Part shown: piece after piece, positions 32,341 through 40,976 of the stretch
Layout: each line of letters begins with the position of its first letter
How positions within the stretch are numbered: the first letter of the stretch is position 1
Assembly (NCBI RefSeq): GCF_004364585.1
Contig: NZ_SOAN01000011.1
Location: 1-64,000 of the forward strand
DNA length: 64,000 bases
Reading direction: 5' to 3'
Origin: Nesterenkonia aurantiaca
Lineage (GTDB): Bacteria > Actinomycetota > Actinomycetes > Actinomycetales > Micrococcaceae
Program-made: the position numbers and the translations under genes
Notes under the pieces: model-generated
Databases searched by the model: none
The model's input: the letters and a program-made list of their open reading frames with translations, nothing else
Told to the model about the DNA's origin: nothing

Positions 32341-33573
32341 TCAAGCCCCAGGGGCGCCGGGCAGCGCCTGGTCCTTGATCCGATCCACGGCCAGGCGGAT
32401 CGCTCCACGCCTGACTGCGTCGGCACCGAGTGCTGAGGCCTCGATCCGCAGCCACGGAGCATAGAGGTACTGGGCGAGCTTGTGCTTTGCGCGGGCAGCC
32501 ACATCGGTCAGCGCCGGAGCGATCGCCCCGGAGACCAGGATGCGATCCAGGTCCAGCAGTCCGGCGAGCACCACGCAGATCCGCGCCAACCGGTCCGCGA
32601 GCTGGTCGATGACCTCCAGGGCCAGTAGATCTCCCTGTTCGGCCGCCGCGAAGACGTGTTCGCTGGTGACCTCCTCGGGGGTCACCGCACCGAGCGGACC
32701 CGCATGCCCCGGAGCCTGCTTCAGGGCCTCCCGGGCGAGGTGCCGCGCCCACCAGCCCAGGCCGTTGGAGGACTCGACGCCCTGGACCAGGTCCAACATG
32801 CCGAGCTCGCCGATGCCGCCGCGGGACTGGTGCAGCAGGGACCCATCCATCACGAGTCCGGCGCCCAGGCGCTCCCCGGAGAGGATCACGGCGAAGGAGT
32901 CCTCCGCGGCGCCTGACCCCAGGTCCAACTCCGCGAGCGCGGCGAGATTGGCGTCGTTGTCCACTGCGCAGTCCCAGCCGTGCTCGGCCCCCAGGCTGAT
33001 CAGCTCGGGGTTCATCAGGCCCCAGAACGCGTTGAGTCCCTTGGGGGAGTCTCCCGAAGAGTCCACCGGCGCTGGCACCGCGATGACCAGGCAGGCGACG
33101 TCGGCGTGGGTGAGATCGGCTTGTGCCAGGGCAGCGTCGATCGTGTCCAGGATCGTGCGTCGTCGTTCTGGGGCCGGCTGCAGCGGAGCCTCGGATCCCT
33201 CCGGATTCGAGGGTCGAGTGGCGCAGCCGATCTCGACGCCGCGCAGATTCGCCACGGCCGCGGTGACCTGGTGCAGGCCGGCGTCCACGCCGATGACATG
33301 GCAGGCGTCCTCGCGGAAGGCATACCGCAGCGCAGGGCGCCCCTTGGTGTACTGACCGGCCTGCCGGGAGTTCTCCGAGACCTGCAGCCAGCCCTGTTCG
33401 GTGAGGTCTCGGCACAGGGTCAGGACCGTGGCGCGGGTGAGTCCGGTGGCGTGCATCAGCTCCGTGGCGGTGCTGGGCTCGCGGCCCCACATGCAGCCCA
33501 GCACACGCTGCGCATTGAGCTGCCGGATCAGCTGGGAAGAGCCGGCCGGGCCAGGGGAAGGCGTCTGACTCAT
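32341..33573 (-). CDS. ROK-family transcriptional regulator (NagC/XylR type)
   Basis: A 410-residue ROK repressor. The N-terminal winged helix is in STATELMHATGLTRATVLTL (residues about 35-55). The sugar-kinase-like domain follows with an ATP-site-like IGVDAGLHQVTAAV, DNDANLAAL and GAIAPALTD. The usual zinc-binding C-x-C-x4-C motif of ROK proteins is not evident. It diverges from the solute-binding protein gene, so it is the likely repressor of the alpha-glucoside operon. The frame opens at 33621 but MSQTPSP at 33573 is favoured. Confidence 0.82.
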   Translation of the reverse strand: MSQTPSPGPAGSSQLIRQLNAQRVLGCMWGREPSTATELMHATGLTRATVLTLCRDLTEQGWLQVSENSRQAGQYTKGRPALRYAFREDACHVIGVDAGLHQVTAAVANLRGVEIGCATRPSNPEGSEAPLQPAPERRRTILDTIDAALAQADLTHADVACLVIAVPAPVDSSGDSPKGLNAFWGLMNPELISLGAEHGWDCAVDNDANLAALAELDLGSGAAEDSFAVILSGERLGAGLVMDGSLLHQSRGGIGELGMLDLVQGVESSNGLGWWARHLAREALKQAPGHAGPLGAVTPEEVTSEHVFAAAEQGDLLALEVIDQLADRLARICVVLAGLLDLDRILVSGAIAPALTDVAARAKHKLAQYLYAPWLRIEASALGADAVRRGAIRLAVDRIKDQALPGAPGA

Positions 33574-33623
33574 GGGGGCCTGCTTCCGGTCTGAGATGCC
33601 GCAAAGAGAATTCACAGTCATTA

Positions 33624-33652
33624 TTGCATTGCTTATATTAAGACTCTATATT
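33624..33652 (+). promoter_or_regulatory. Promoter of the alpha-glucoside operon
   Basis: TTGCAT (33624-33629) and TATATT (33647-33652) are separated by 17 bases, giving a start near 33659, about 43 bases before the GTG at 33702. A palindrome GTCCGGAC at 33655-33662 sits on the predicted start and is a candidate operator for the divergent ROK regulator. Confidence 0.5.
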
Positions 33653-33701
33653 TAGTCCGGACATGAAGTTTTAGTGTTCCAGCTCACAGAAGGGGGATCC
33701 G

Positions 33702-34979
33702 GTGAGCCACGCTCCACCCACACCCTCGCGGCGGGCCTTTCTCGGCGGCCTGGCCGGGGCAGCTCTCGCCGCTGGACTCAGCGGCTGCGCCACCGGCCGC
33801 GGCGTCCCAGAGGTCTCGTTCCATCAGTCGAAGCCCGAAGCGATCCCGTATTTCGGAGGCCTGGTGCAGGACTTCAACCAGCAGGCCTCGGGCGTGCGGG
33901 CGGTCCACGACACCTCCTCAGGGCTTTCTGCAGGGTTCGCCCGCGGCAACCCGCCAGACCTGGGCTGTCTGAACTACAACTACGAGATCGTCCGCTTCCA
34001 AGAACGCGGTGCCTTCTCCGACCTTGCAGATCTCGCCGGCGAGGCTCGGATCGCTCCGAGCATCCAGGATCTGATCGACCAGTACCCGACCTATCCCGGG
34101 CGCACCAGCGTGATCCCGTACTCGATGATGGCCGCCGCGGTGCTCTACAACGAGGAGATCTTCGCCGAGCACGACCTGTCGATCCCCACCACCTACTCCG
34201 AGTTCCTCGAGGTCTGCGGCGCGCTTGAGGACGCCGGGGTGACCCCGATCTACTCCACCTACGCCGATCCCTGGACCGTGGCGCAGGGCTTGGTCGACTA
34301 CAGCGTGGGAGGCAGGCTCGACGTCGCCGAGTTCTTCGAGCAGCTGCGCGCCCAGGGCGCCGACGCCGGCCCCGATGCGCCGGTCTCGTTCTCCCGCACC
34401 CTGCGCGAACCCCTGGAACAGATGCTCGAGATCGCGGCGTTCTCCCAGCCCGGTGCCGCCAGCAGAGGCTACGGAGACGGCAATGTCGGCTTCGCCCGCG
34501 GCGATGCCGCGATGTACCTGCAGGGCCCCTGGGCACTGGGCGAGATCGCCACGATCAACCCCGATGCGCGGATCGGGATCTTCCCGCTGCCGATGACCGA
34601 GGACCCCGAGGATCTGAAGGTCCGGGTCAACCTCGACCTCGCCCTCTGGGTGCCCGAGGCATCCAACGCCCAGGAACCCGCGCGGGAGCTGCTTCGCTAC
34701 CTGATCACCCCAGAGATCGCCGACGCCTATAACCAGGACAACCTCGCCTTCGGGGTCCGCGAGGATGCCCCCGCGGTGCAGGATGCCCGGCTGCAGGACC
34801 TGCAGGGCTTCGTGGACCGCGCCGCCTTCTACCAGGGAGTGTCCCAGGCCATCCCGCGCACCATCCCGTTCGAGAACTACGCCCAGGGAATAGTCACCGG
34901 TCAGAGTCTGGAAGCAACGCTGCGGACTCTCGACGAGGACTGGGCCCGACTGGCTCGACGCTCAGAGACCGAGGCCTGA
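33702..34979 (+). CDS. Sugar ABC transporter solute-binding lipoprotein
   Basis: A 425-residue family 1 extracellular solute-binding protein. The N-terminus combines a twin-arginine motif (SRRAFLGG) with a lipobox LSGC (Cys near residue 29), so it is a Tat-exported lipoprotein. The body has the GNPPDLGCLN hinge-type segment and VPEASNAQEPARELLRYLI near the end, as in maltose/trehalose binding proteins. GTG start with AAGGGGG six bases upstream. It is first in an operon with two permeases and an alpha-glucosidase, so an alpha-glucoside is the likely ligand. Confidence 0.85.
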   Translation: MSHAPPTPSRRAFLGGLAGAALAAGLSGCATGRGVPEVSFHQSKPEAIPYFGGLVQDFNQQASGVRAVHDTSSGLSAGFARGNPPDLGCLNYNYEIVRFQERGAFSDLADLAGEARIAPSIQDLIDQYPTYPGRTSVIPYSMMAAAVLYNEEIFAEHDLSIPTTYSEFLEVCGALEDAGVTPIYSTYADPWTVAQGLVDYSVGGRLDVAEFFEQLRAQGADAGPDAPVSFSRTLREPLEQMLEIAAFSQPGAASRGYGDGNVGFARGDAAMYLQGPWALGEIATINPDARIGIFPLPMTEDPEDLKVRVNLDLALWVPEASNAQEPARELLRYLITPEIADAYNQDNLAFGVREDAPAVQDARLQDLQGFVDRAAFYQGVSQAIPRTIPFENYAQGIVTGQSLEATLRTLDEDWARLARRSETEA

Positions 34980-34980
34980 C

Positions 34981-35919
34981 ATGACCACTGCCACCACCCC
35001 GCCGCGGACCGCGGAGGCCCCCACCGGGGTCAGCCCCAGGTCCCGACCCGCCCCTCGACGTCGGCCCCGCACGGATCGCGTCTACCTCTGGTTCCTGCTG
35101 CCCACCCTGGTGCTGTTCACGCTGAGCATCACCATGCCGGCCGCGATGGGCATCTTCTACAGCTTCACCGACTCGGTGGGCTTCGGGGAGTTCAACTTCG
35201 TCGGACTCAACAACTACCTGGTGATGTTCAGCGACCCGGCGATCCTGTCCTCCTACGGATTCACCATCGGAGTGGCGCTGTGCACGGTGATACTGGTCAA
35301 CGTGGTCGCTCTGACCCTCGCCATCGGACTCACCTCGAAGATCCGGGCGAAGACCGCGCTGCGCACGATCTTCGTGATGCCGATGGTGGTCTCCGGGATC
35401 ATCATCGCCTTCGTCTTCCAGTTCATCTTCGCCAATACGGTCCCTGCCACCGCCCAGGCGCTGCAGCTCGGAGTCCTTGAGGAGTCGATCCTCGCGGATC
35501 CGGACCTGGCCTGGATCTCGATCGTGCTGGTGACCGCCTGGCAGGCGGTCCCGCAGGCCATGCTGATCTACATCGCCGGGCTCATGACCGTGCCGCGGGA
35601 CGTCTACGAGGCCTCCGCCATCGACGGGGCCTCCGCCTGGAAGCAGCTGCGCAGCATCACCCTGCCTCTGATCTCAGGATTCGTGCTGATCAACGTGATC
35701 ATCGGGTTCAAGGACTTCCTGGGCACCTACGAGATCATCGTGGGTCTGACCGACGGCGGCCCGGGCACCTCCACCCGCTCGGTGGCGATGACGATCTTCT
35801 CCGGCTTCGACAACGGCGACTACGCCTATCAGATGGCGAACTCCACGATCTTCTTCCTGATCACGCTGACCATCGCACTCATCCAGCTGCGCCTGACCCG
35901 AGGAAACGCGAGAATCTGA
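34981..35919 (+). CDS. Sugar ABC transporter permease (MalF-like)
   Basis: A 312-residue permease with six membrane spans. The ATPase-coupling EAA loop is YEASAIDGASAWKQLRSITLP. The N-terminal cytoplasmic tail is Pro/Thr/Arg-rich. It pairs with the next permease, whose start overlaps its stop by one base. Together they form the transmembrane channel for the solute-binding protein upstream. Confidence 0.88.
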   Translation: MTTATTPPRTAEAPTGVSPRSRPAPRRRPRTDRVYLWFLLPTLVLFTLSITMPAAMGIFYSFTDSVGFGEFNFVGLNNYLVMFSDPAILSSYGFTIGVALCTVILVNVVALTLAIGLTSKIRAKTALRTIFVMPMVVSGIIIAFVFQFIFANTVPATAQALQLGVLEESILADPDLAWISIVLVTAWQAVPQAMLIYIAGLMTVPRDVYEASAIDGASAWKQLRSITLPLISGFVLINVIIGFKDFLGTYEIIVGLTDGGPGTSTRSVAMTIFSGFDNGDYAYQMANSTIFFLITLTIALIQLRLTRGNARI

Positions 35920-36839
35920 TGACCCTGCCCACCACCACCATTCCCGGCGGCGCCGCCAGCACCACCCCGCGCCGCTCCACAGACAACTCTCGGCGCGCCG
36001 CGCTGCCGACCTCGCGACGCTCCGACCGGCACCGCTGGGGCACCACGGTGCTGCTGATGCTCGGCGCGCTCACCGTGATCCTGCCCTTCTACGTCACCAT
36101 CTCGATGGCGTTCAAGACCGGAGAGCAGGCAGTGGAAGGCGAAGCCTTCGCGCTGCCGGCCCCGTTCAGCGTGGAGGGCTTCTCCACCGCCTGGGCGCTG
36201 ACCGACTTCCCCCGCGCCTTCACGATCTCGATCCTGATCACTCTGGCCACGGTGATCGGCACGATCCTGCTCAGCGCGATGGCCTCCTACGCGATCTCCC
36301 GAAACTGGGAGAAGAAGGCCTACCGCTGGGCGTTCTACTACCTGCTCGCGGCGATGTTCCTGCCGTTCCCGGTGCTCGCGCTCTCCCAGGTCAAGCTCAC
36401 CGGCATGGTCGAGCTGGCGAACCCGCTGGGCGTCGCGCTGCTGCACATCATGTTCCAGATCTCGTTCAGCACGCTGCTCTTCACCGCGTTCCTGCGCTCG
36501 CTTCCCGCGGAGCTGGAGGAGTCCGCCCGGATGGACGGCGCCTCCACCGCAGGAGCCTTCTGGCGGATCGTCTTCCCGCTGATGGCCCCGATGAGCGCCA
36601 CGGTCGGGATCTTCGCGTTCCTGAAATCCTGGAACGACTTCATGATGCCCTCACTGATCATCGCGGACCCTTCGCTGCAGACGCTGCCAGTGATCCAGGA
36701 GATCTTCCAGACCCAGTTCAGCAATAATTACCACGTCTCCTTCGCCTCCTACCTGATGGCGATGGCACCGGCGATCATCGCCTATGTGATCTCCCAGCGC
36801 TGGGTGCTCTCCGGACTCACCCAGGGCGCCGTCAAATGA
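35919..36839 (+). CDS. Sugar ABC transporter permease (MalG-like)
   Basis: A 306-residue permease with six spans and the EAA loop EESARMDGASTAGAFWRIVF. A roughly 35-residue Thr/Arg-rich tail precedes the first span. It overlaps the upstream permease, and its stop is followed at once by the alpha-glucosidase gene. No ATPase gene is present in this operon, so a shared MsiK-type ATPase encoded elsewhere is expected, as is common in actinobacteria. Confidence 0.88.
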   Translation: MTLPTTTIPGGAASTTPRRSTDNSRRAALPTSRRSDRHRWGTTVLLMLGALTVILPFYVTISMAFKTGEQAVEGEAFALPAPFSVEGFSTAWALTDFPRAFTISILITLATVIGTILLSAMASYAISRNWEKKAYRWAFYYLLAAMFLPFPVLALSQVKLTGMVELANPLGVALLHIMFQISFSTLLFTAFLRSLPAELEESARMDGASTAGAFWRIVFPLMAPMSATVGIFAFLKSWNDFMMPSLIIADPSLQTLPVIQEIFQTQFSNNYHVSFASYLMAMAPAIIAYVISQRWVLSGLTQGAVK

Positions 36840-36916
36840 TCGGCTCGGGCCTGGAAGCAGGCTCCGAGAAGCACGAACCCGAGACCCACCCGCAACAGCG
36901 AAAGGACGAGAAACCC

Positions 36917-38623
36917 TTGTCATCCACCACCACCGCAGCAGCCCCGACCACGGCTTCCGGACTCGGCACCGACCCCCACTGGTGGCGCCAGGCCGCGGTC
37001 TATCAGATCTACCCGCGCTCCTTCGCCGACGCCGATGGCAACGGCATCGGCGATCTGCGCGGGATCACCGAGCGGGTGGACTACCTGCAGGACCTCGGGG
37101 TCGACGCCGTCTGGCTCAGCCCCTTCTACCCCTCGGCGCTGGCCGACGGCGGCTACGACGTGGACGACTACCGCGACGTCGACCCCAAGATCGGCACGCT
37201 GGAGGACTTCGACGCCATGATCGCCGCGCTGCACGGCGCAGGGATCCGGCTGATCGTGGACATCGTGCCCAATCACACCTCGGACCGCCACGAATGGTTC
37301 GTCGAGGCGCTGCGCTCGCCCAAGGGCTCGGCCGCTCGGGATCGCTATATCTTCCGCGACGGCGCCGGTGAGGCGGGAGAGCTGCCGCCCTCGGACTGGA
37401 CCTCGATCTTCGGAGGACCCGCCTGGACCCGGATCACCGAACCCGATGGGACACCGGGCCAGTGGTTCCTGCACAGCTTCGCCAAGGAGCAGCCCGACCT
37501 GAACTGGCACAACCGCGAGGTCCACGAGGACTTCCTGCAGACCCTGCGCTTCTGGTCCGACCGGGGCGTGGACGGGTTCCGGGTCGACGTCGCCCATGGA
37601 CTCTCCAAGGACCTGCCGGCGAACCTGCCGAGCCAGGCCGAGCTGGACGCGACGCCGAAGGACGGGGCCCACCCCATCTGGGACCGCGATGAGGTCCATG
37701 AGATCTACCGCGAATGGCGCGGGGTCTTCAACGAATACGACCCGCCGAAGATCGGCGTGGCCGAGGCCTGGGTGGATTCCGCTCGGCGGCCGAAGTACGC
37801 CTCCGCCGAGGGCCTGGGCCAGGCGTTCAACTTCGATCTGCTCGAGGCCGGCTTCGACGCCGCCCAGTTCCGCGAGACGGTGACCTTCAACCTGGAGCTG
37901 GCCGCGAAGTCCGGGTCCTCCAGCACCTGGGTGCTCTCGAATCACGACGTGGTCCGCCACGCCACCCGCTACGGGCTCCCGGCCAAGGCCTCGGGTGAGG
38001 AGAAGGCAGGGACCAACTGGCTGCTCACCGCCGGCGCCACCCCGGAGCTGCAGGCCGAGAGCGGGCTGCGCAAGGCCCGTGCCGCCTCGCTGTTCGAACT
38101 CGCCCTGCCCGGCAGCGCCTACCTCTATCAGGGCGAGGAGCTGGGTCTGCACGAGGTCGCCGAGATCCCCGACGCCGACCGGCAGGACCCGACGTTCTTC
38201 CGCAGCCCCGGGCTCAGCGTGGGCCGTGACGGCTGCCGGGTCCCGCTGCCCTGGTCCAGCGCCGGGCAGAGCTTCGGGTTCGGCGAGGCCGAGGCGCACC
38301 TGCCGCAGCCCGAGTGGTTCTCCCGCTACAGCGTGCAGGCGCAGGACGCGGCGCAAGACTCGACGCTGAACCTCTACCGTCGTGCGCTGCGGCTGCGTCG
38401 CGAGCTTCAGGGCGAGGACACCCTGGAGTGGATCGAGCTGCCCGGAGCCGGAGATTCCACCACCGAGGTGCTGGCCTTCCGCCGTCCCGGGGGGTGGATC
38501 TGCGTGACCAACTTCGGTGAGCAGGCCGTCCCGCTGCCCGCCGGAGAGGTGCTGGTCAGCTCGCAGCCGCTGAACTCGGAGGTGCTGCCGGGGGAGACCA
38601 CGGTCTGGCTGCGCGAGCACTGA
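36917..38623 (+). CDS. GH13 alpha-glucosidase
   Basis: A 568-residue glycoside hydrolase family 13 enzyme of the alpha-glucosidase/oligo-1,6-glucosidase group. It opens VYQIYPRSFADADGNGIGDL and contains the four GH13 regions: DIVPNHTS, GFRVDVAHG (nucleophile Asp), GVAEAWV (acid/base Glu) and LSNHDVVRH (third Asp). There is no signal peptide, so it hydrolyses imported oligosaccharides in the cytoplasm. An ATG at 36836 is in frame, but the TTG at 36917 has AAGGA ten bases upstream and starts close to the fold. Which alpha-linkage is cut cannot be read from sequence. Confidence 0.87.
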   Translation: MSSTTTAAAPTTASGLGTDPHWWRQAAVYQIYPRSFADADGNGIGDLRGITERVDYLQDLGVDAVWLSPFYPSALADGGYDVDDYRDVDPKIGTLEDFDAMIAALHGAGIRLIVDIVPNHTSDRHEWFVEALRSPKGSAARDRYIFRDGAGEAGELPPSDWTSIFGGPAWTRITEPDGTPGQWFLHSFAKEQPDLNWHNREVHEDFLQTLRFWSDRGVDGFRVDVAHGLSKDLPANLPSQAELDATPKDGAHPIWDRDEVHEIYREWRGVFNEYDPPKIGVAEAWVDSARRPKYASAEGLGQAFNFDLLEAGFDAAQFRETVTFNLELAAKSGSSSTWVLSNHDVVRHATRYGLPAKASGEEKAGTNWLLTAGATPELQAESGLRKARAASLFELALPGSAYLYQGEELGLHEVAEIPDADRQDPTFFRSPGLSVGRDGCRVPLPWSSAGQSFGFGEAEAHLPQPEWFSRYSVQAQDAAQDSTLNLYRRALRLRRELQGEDTLEWIELPGAGDSTTEVLAFRRPGGWICVTNFGEQAVPLPAGEVLVSSQPLNSEVLPGETTVWLREH

Positions 38624-38680
38624 TTCGTCCCGGCCCTCCGGACGCCCCGTCCGTGCCCTCGCAGGCTCCCTGGAGCATCT

Positions 38681-38750
38681 GTCGCATCCCTATGCCATGT
38701 CCCATCGCTATTTCCGTGCATAGCCATGGGACATGGCATAGGGATGCGAC
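38681..38750. terminator. Long perfect hairpin after the alpha-glucosidase operon
   Basis: A 25-base arm (38681-38705) is exactly mirrored at 38726-38750. Inside the 20-base spacer a further GCTAT/ATAGC pair extends the stem, leaving an 8-base tip. It starts 57 bases after the GH13 stop and ends 80 bases before the lipoprotein gene. It may terminate the sugar operon; the length and perfect symmetry are unusual for a terminator and fit a mobile palindromic unit as well. Confidence 0.6.
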
Positions 38751-38829
38751 GAACCTGACTGGGCGCTTGGGTAGTCCCGAATACAGCCCGATTCCAGGGT
38801 CGCTGTGGTTCACCGGTAGCGTGAACGCC

Positions 38830-39873
38830 ATGGACAGCCCCGCCCCGACCTCCCAGACCCTGCGCCCGGGACTCCTGCTCAGCGCCATGTTTCTCGCCGT
38901 GACCCTGCCAGCCTGCGGCGCCAGCGCGGAGGCACCTCAGGACGCCGCCGCGGAACAGCCCGGCGCCACCCCGGAAGGTGATGGCGACGCCGAAGAGTCA
39001 GCTGCGGGGGAGGACTCATCCGATGCTGAAGGCTCAGCTGACGGGGAGGAGCCCGAGGCCGAGCCCGAGGCTGAGCCCGCCGAGCTCCCGGGCGGAGGCG
39101 ACACGCTCTTCCCGGACCGGCGCTTCCTCGCCGCCTACGGCGCGCCCGGCATCCCCGCGCTCGGAGTCCTCGGCGAGGGCACCCCCCAGGAGGCCGCCGA
39201 GCGGGTGAAGTTCTACGCCGAGCAGTACCAGGAACACTCTGAGGAGCCGGTCCAGCCGGCCTTCGAGATCATCACCTCGATCGCGATCACCGAGCCTGGC
39301 GTGGACGGGAACTACACCAACGCCCTGGACCCGGAGCTCATCGAGCCCTGGGTGGACCTGGCCGCGGAGGAGGACATCTACGTGGTGCTCGACCTGCAGC
39401 CGGGCCACGCAAGCTTCCTGGACCAGGCCCAGCAATACGAGGAGTTCCTCGCCCAGCCCCACGTCGGTCTGGCGCTGGACCCGGAGTGGCGGCTCAGCGA
39501 GGGTCAGCGACACATGGAACAGATCGGTTCGGTCAGCGCCGAGGAGATCAATCAGGTCTCCGACTGGCTGGCGGAGCTGACCCGAGAGCACGAGCTTCCG
39601 CAGAAGATGCTGGTGCTGCACCAGTTCAAGCACTCCATGATCTCGGACCGTGAGGACATCGACACCTCCCACGAGGAGCTCGCCCTCCTGCTGCACGCCG
39701 ACGGCCACGGAACACCTGGGATGAAGACCGAGACCTATGAGACCCTGCAGCAGGACCTCAGCGAGGACATCTGGCTCGGCTGGAAGAACTTCTACGACGA
39801 GGACTCGCCGACCTTCACCTCGGAGCAGACCTTCCAGGTCGAGCCCAAACCGTGGTTCGTGTCCTACCAGTGA
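38830..39873 (+). CDS. Lipoprotein of unknown function with acidic linker
   Basis: A 347-residue predicted lipoprotein: hydrophobic leader and lipobox LPAC (Cys near residue 27), then about 60 residues rich in Glu, Asp, Ala and Gly, then a globular domain of about 250 residues. The domain includes EDIYVVLDLQPGHASFLDQA, GLALDPEWRL and EDIWLGWKNFYDED, which look like strands and loops of a TIM-barrel-like fold, but I cannot assign a family. A GTG at 38821 is an alternative start. The acidic linker suits a cell-surface protein of a salt-tolerant organism. It precedes pheS by 50 bases; functional linkage is not implied. Confidence 0.65.
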   Translation: MDSPAPTSQTLRPGLLLSAMFLAVTLPACGASAEAPQDAAAEQPGATPEGDGDAEESAAGEDSSDAEGSADGEEPEAEPEAEPAELPGGGDTLFPDRRFLAAYGAPGIPALGVLGEGTPQEAAERVKFYAEQYQEHSEEPVQPAFEIITSIAITEPGVDGNYTNALDPELIEPWVDLAAEEDIYVVLDLQPGHASFLDQAQQYEEFLAQPHVGLALDPEWRLSEGQRHMEQIGSVSAEEINQVSDWLAELTREHELPQKMLVLHQFKHSMISDREDIDTSHEELALLLHADGHGTPGMKTETYETLQQDLSEDIWLGWKNFYDEDSPTFTSEQTFQVEPKPWFVSYQ

Positions 39874-39923
39874 CCCGCATAAACTGACCGGGATTGTTTC
39901 CACCCACCTGACCCGGGAGCAGA

Positions 39924-40973
39924 ATGTCCACGCCCGAAACACCGCATCCGCTGGATGAATCCGCCATCGACCATGCTGTGCAGCAGGCCGTTGACGCCTT
40001 CGCCGCAGCCGGAGACCTCGAGGAGCTTAAGGCCGCACGGCTCGCGCACACCGGAGACAAGGCGCCGCTGGTGCTGGCCAACCGGGCGATCGGCTCGTTG
40101 GACAAGACCGAGAAGGCCGCCGCCGGCAAGCTGCTCGGCGGCGCTCGCGGGAAGATGCAGAAGGCCCTCGCCGCGCGCACCCAGGTGCTCGAGGTCGAGC
40201 ACGCGGAGCGGATCCTGCTGGAGGAGACCGTCGACGTCACCGCCGCGCCGCGTCGTCGTCCGCTCGGTGCCCGGCACCCGCTCTCGGTGCTGCAGGAGCG
40301 GGTCTCCGACGTCTTCATCGCCATGGGCTGGGAGATCGCCGAAGGTCCCGAGGTGGAGTCCGAGTGGTTCAACTTCGATGCGCTGAACATCGCCCCGGAC
40401 CATCCCTCCCGGGAGATGCAGGACACCTTCTTCGTGGAGCCCCCGGAGGCGCACCTGGTGCTGCGCACCCACACCTCCCCCGTGCAGATCCGCTCGCTGC
40501 TCAACCGTGAGCTGCCGGTCTACGTGCTCTGCCCTGGAAAGACCTTTCGCACCGACGAGCTCGATGCCACTCACACCCCGGTGTTCCACCAGTTCGAGGG
40601 CCTTGCGGTGGACAAGGGCCTGACCATGGCTGATCTGAAGGGCACCCTGGAGCACTTCGCCCGGCAGATGTTCGGTCCCGACGCCGCCATCCGGCTGCGC
40701 CCGAGCTACTTCCCGTTCACCGAGCCCTCCGCGGAGCTCGACGTCTGGCACGCCCACGCCAAGGGCGGCCCGCGCTGGGTGGAATGGGGCGGCTGCGGCA
40801 TGATGAATCCCGCCGTGCTGCGCGCCGCCGGAGTGGACCCGGAGGAGTACACCGGATTCGCCTTCGGGATGGGCATCGAGCGCACCCTGATGTTCCGCAA
40901 CGGGGTCCCCGATATGCGCGACATGATCGAAGGCGACATCCGCTTCAGCCAGCACTTCGGAATGGAGGTCTGA
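39924..40973 (+). CDS. pheS: Phenylalanine--tRNA ligase alpha subunit
   Basis: A 349-residue class II aminoacyl-tRNA synthetase subunit. The N-terminal helical arm (about residues 1-95) is followed by the catalytic core with motif 2 (FRTDELDATHTPVFHQFEG) and motif 3 (GFAFGMGIERTLMFR). It forms an alpha2-beta2 enzyme with PheT and charges tRNA-Phe. GGGAGCAGA precedes the ATG. pheT begins three bases after its stop. Confidence 0.97.
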   Translation: MSTPETPHPLDESAIDHAVQQAVDAFAAAGDLEELKAARLAHTGDKAPLVLANRAIGSLDKTEKAAAGKLLGGARGKMQKALAARTQVLEVEHAERILLEETVDVTAAPRRRPLGARHPLSVLQERVSDVFIAMGWEIAEGPEVESEWFNFDALNIAPDHPSREMQDTFFVEPPEAHLVLRTHTSPVQIRSLLNRELPVYVLCPGKTFRTDELDATHTPVFHQFEGLAVDKGLTMADLKGTLEHFARQMFGPDAAIRLRPSYFPFTEPSAELDVWHAHAKGGPRWVEWGGCGMMNPAVLRAAGVDPEEYTGFAFGMGIERTLMFRNGVPDMRDMIEGDIRFSQHFGMEV

Positions 40974-40976
40974 GAC

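Noticed and set aside
39880-39885. TAAACT as a pheS promoter -10
   Set aside because: No matching -35 at a suitable distance and the element is weak; pheST could equally be read through from upstream.
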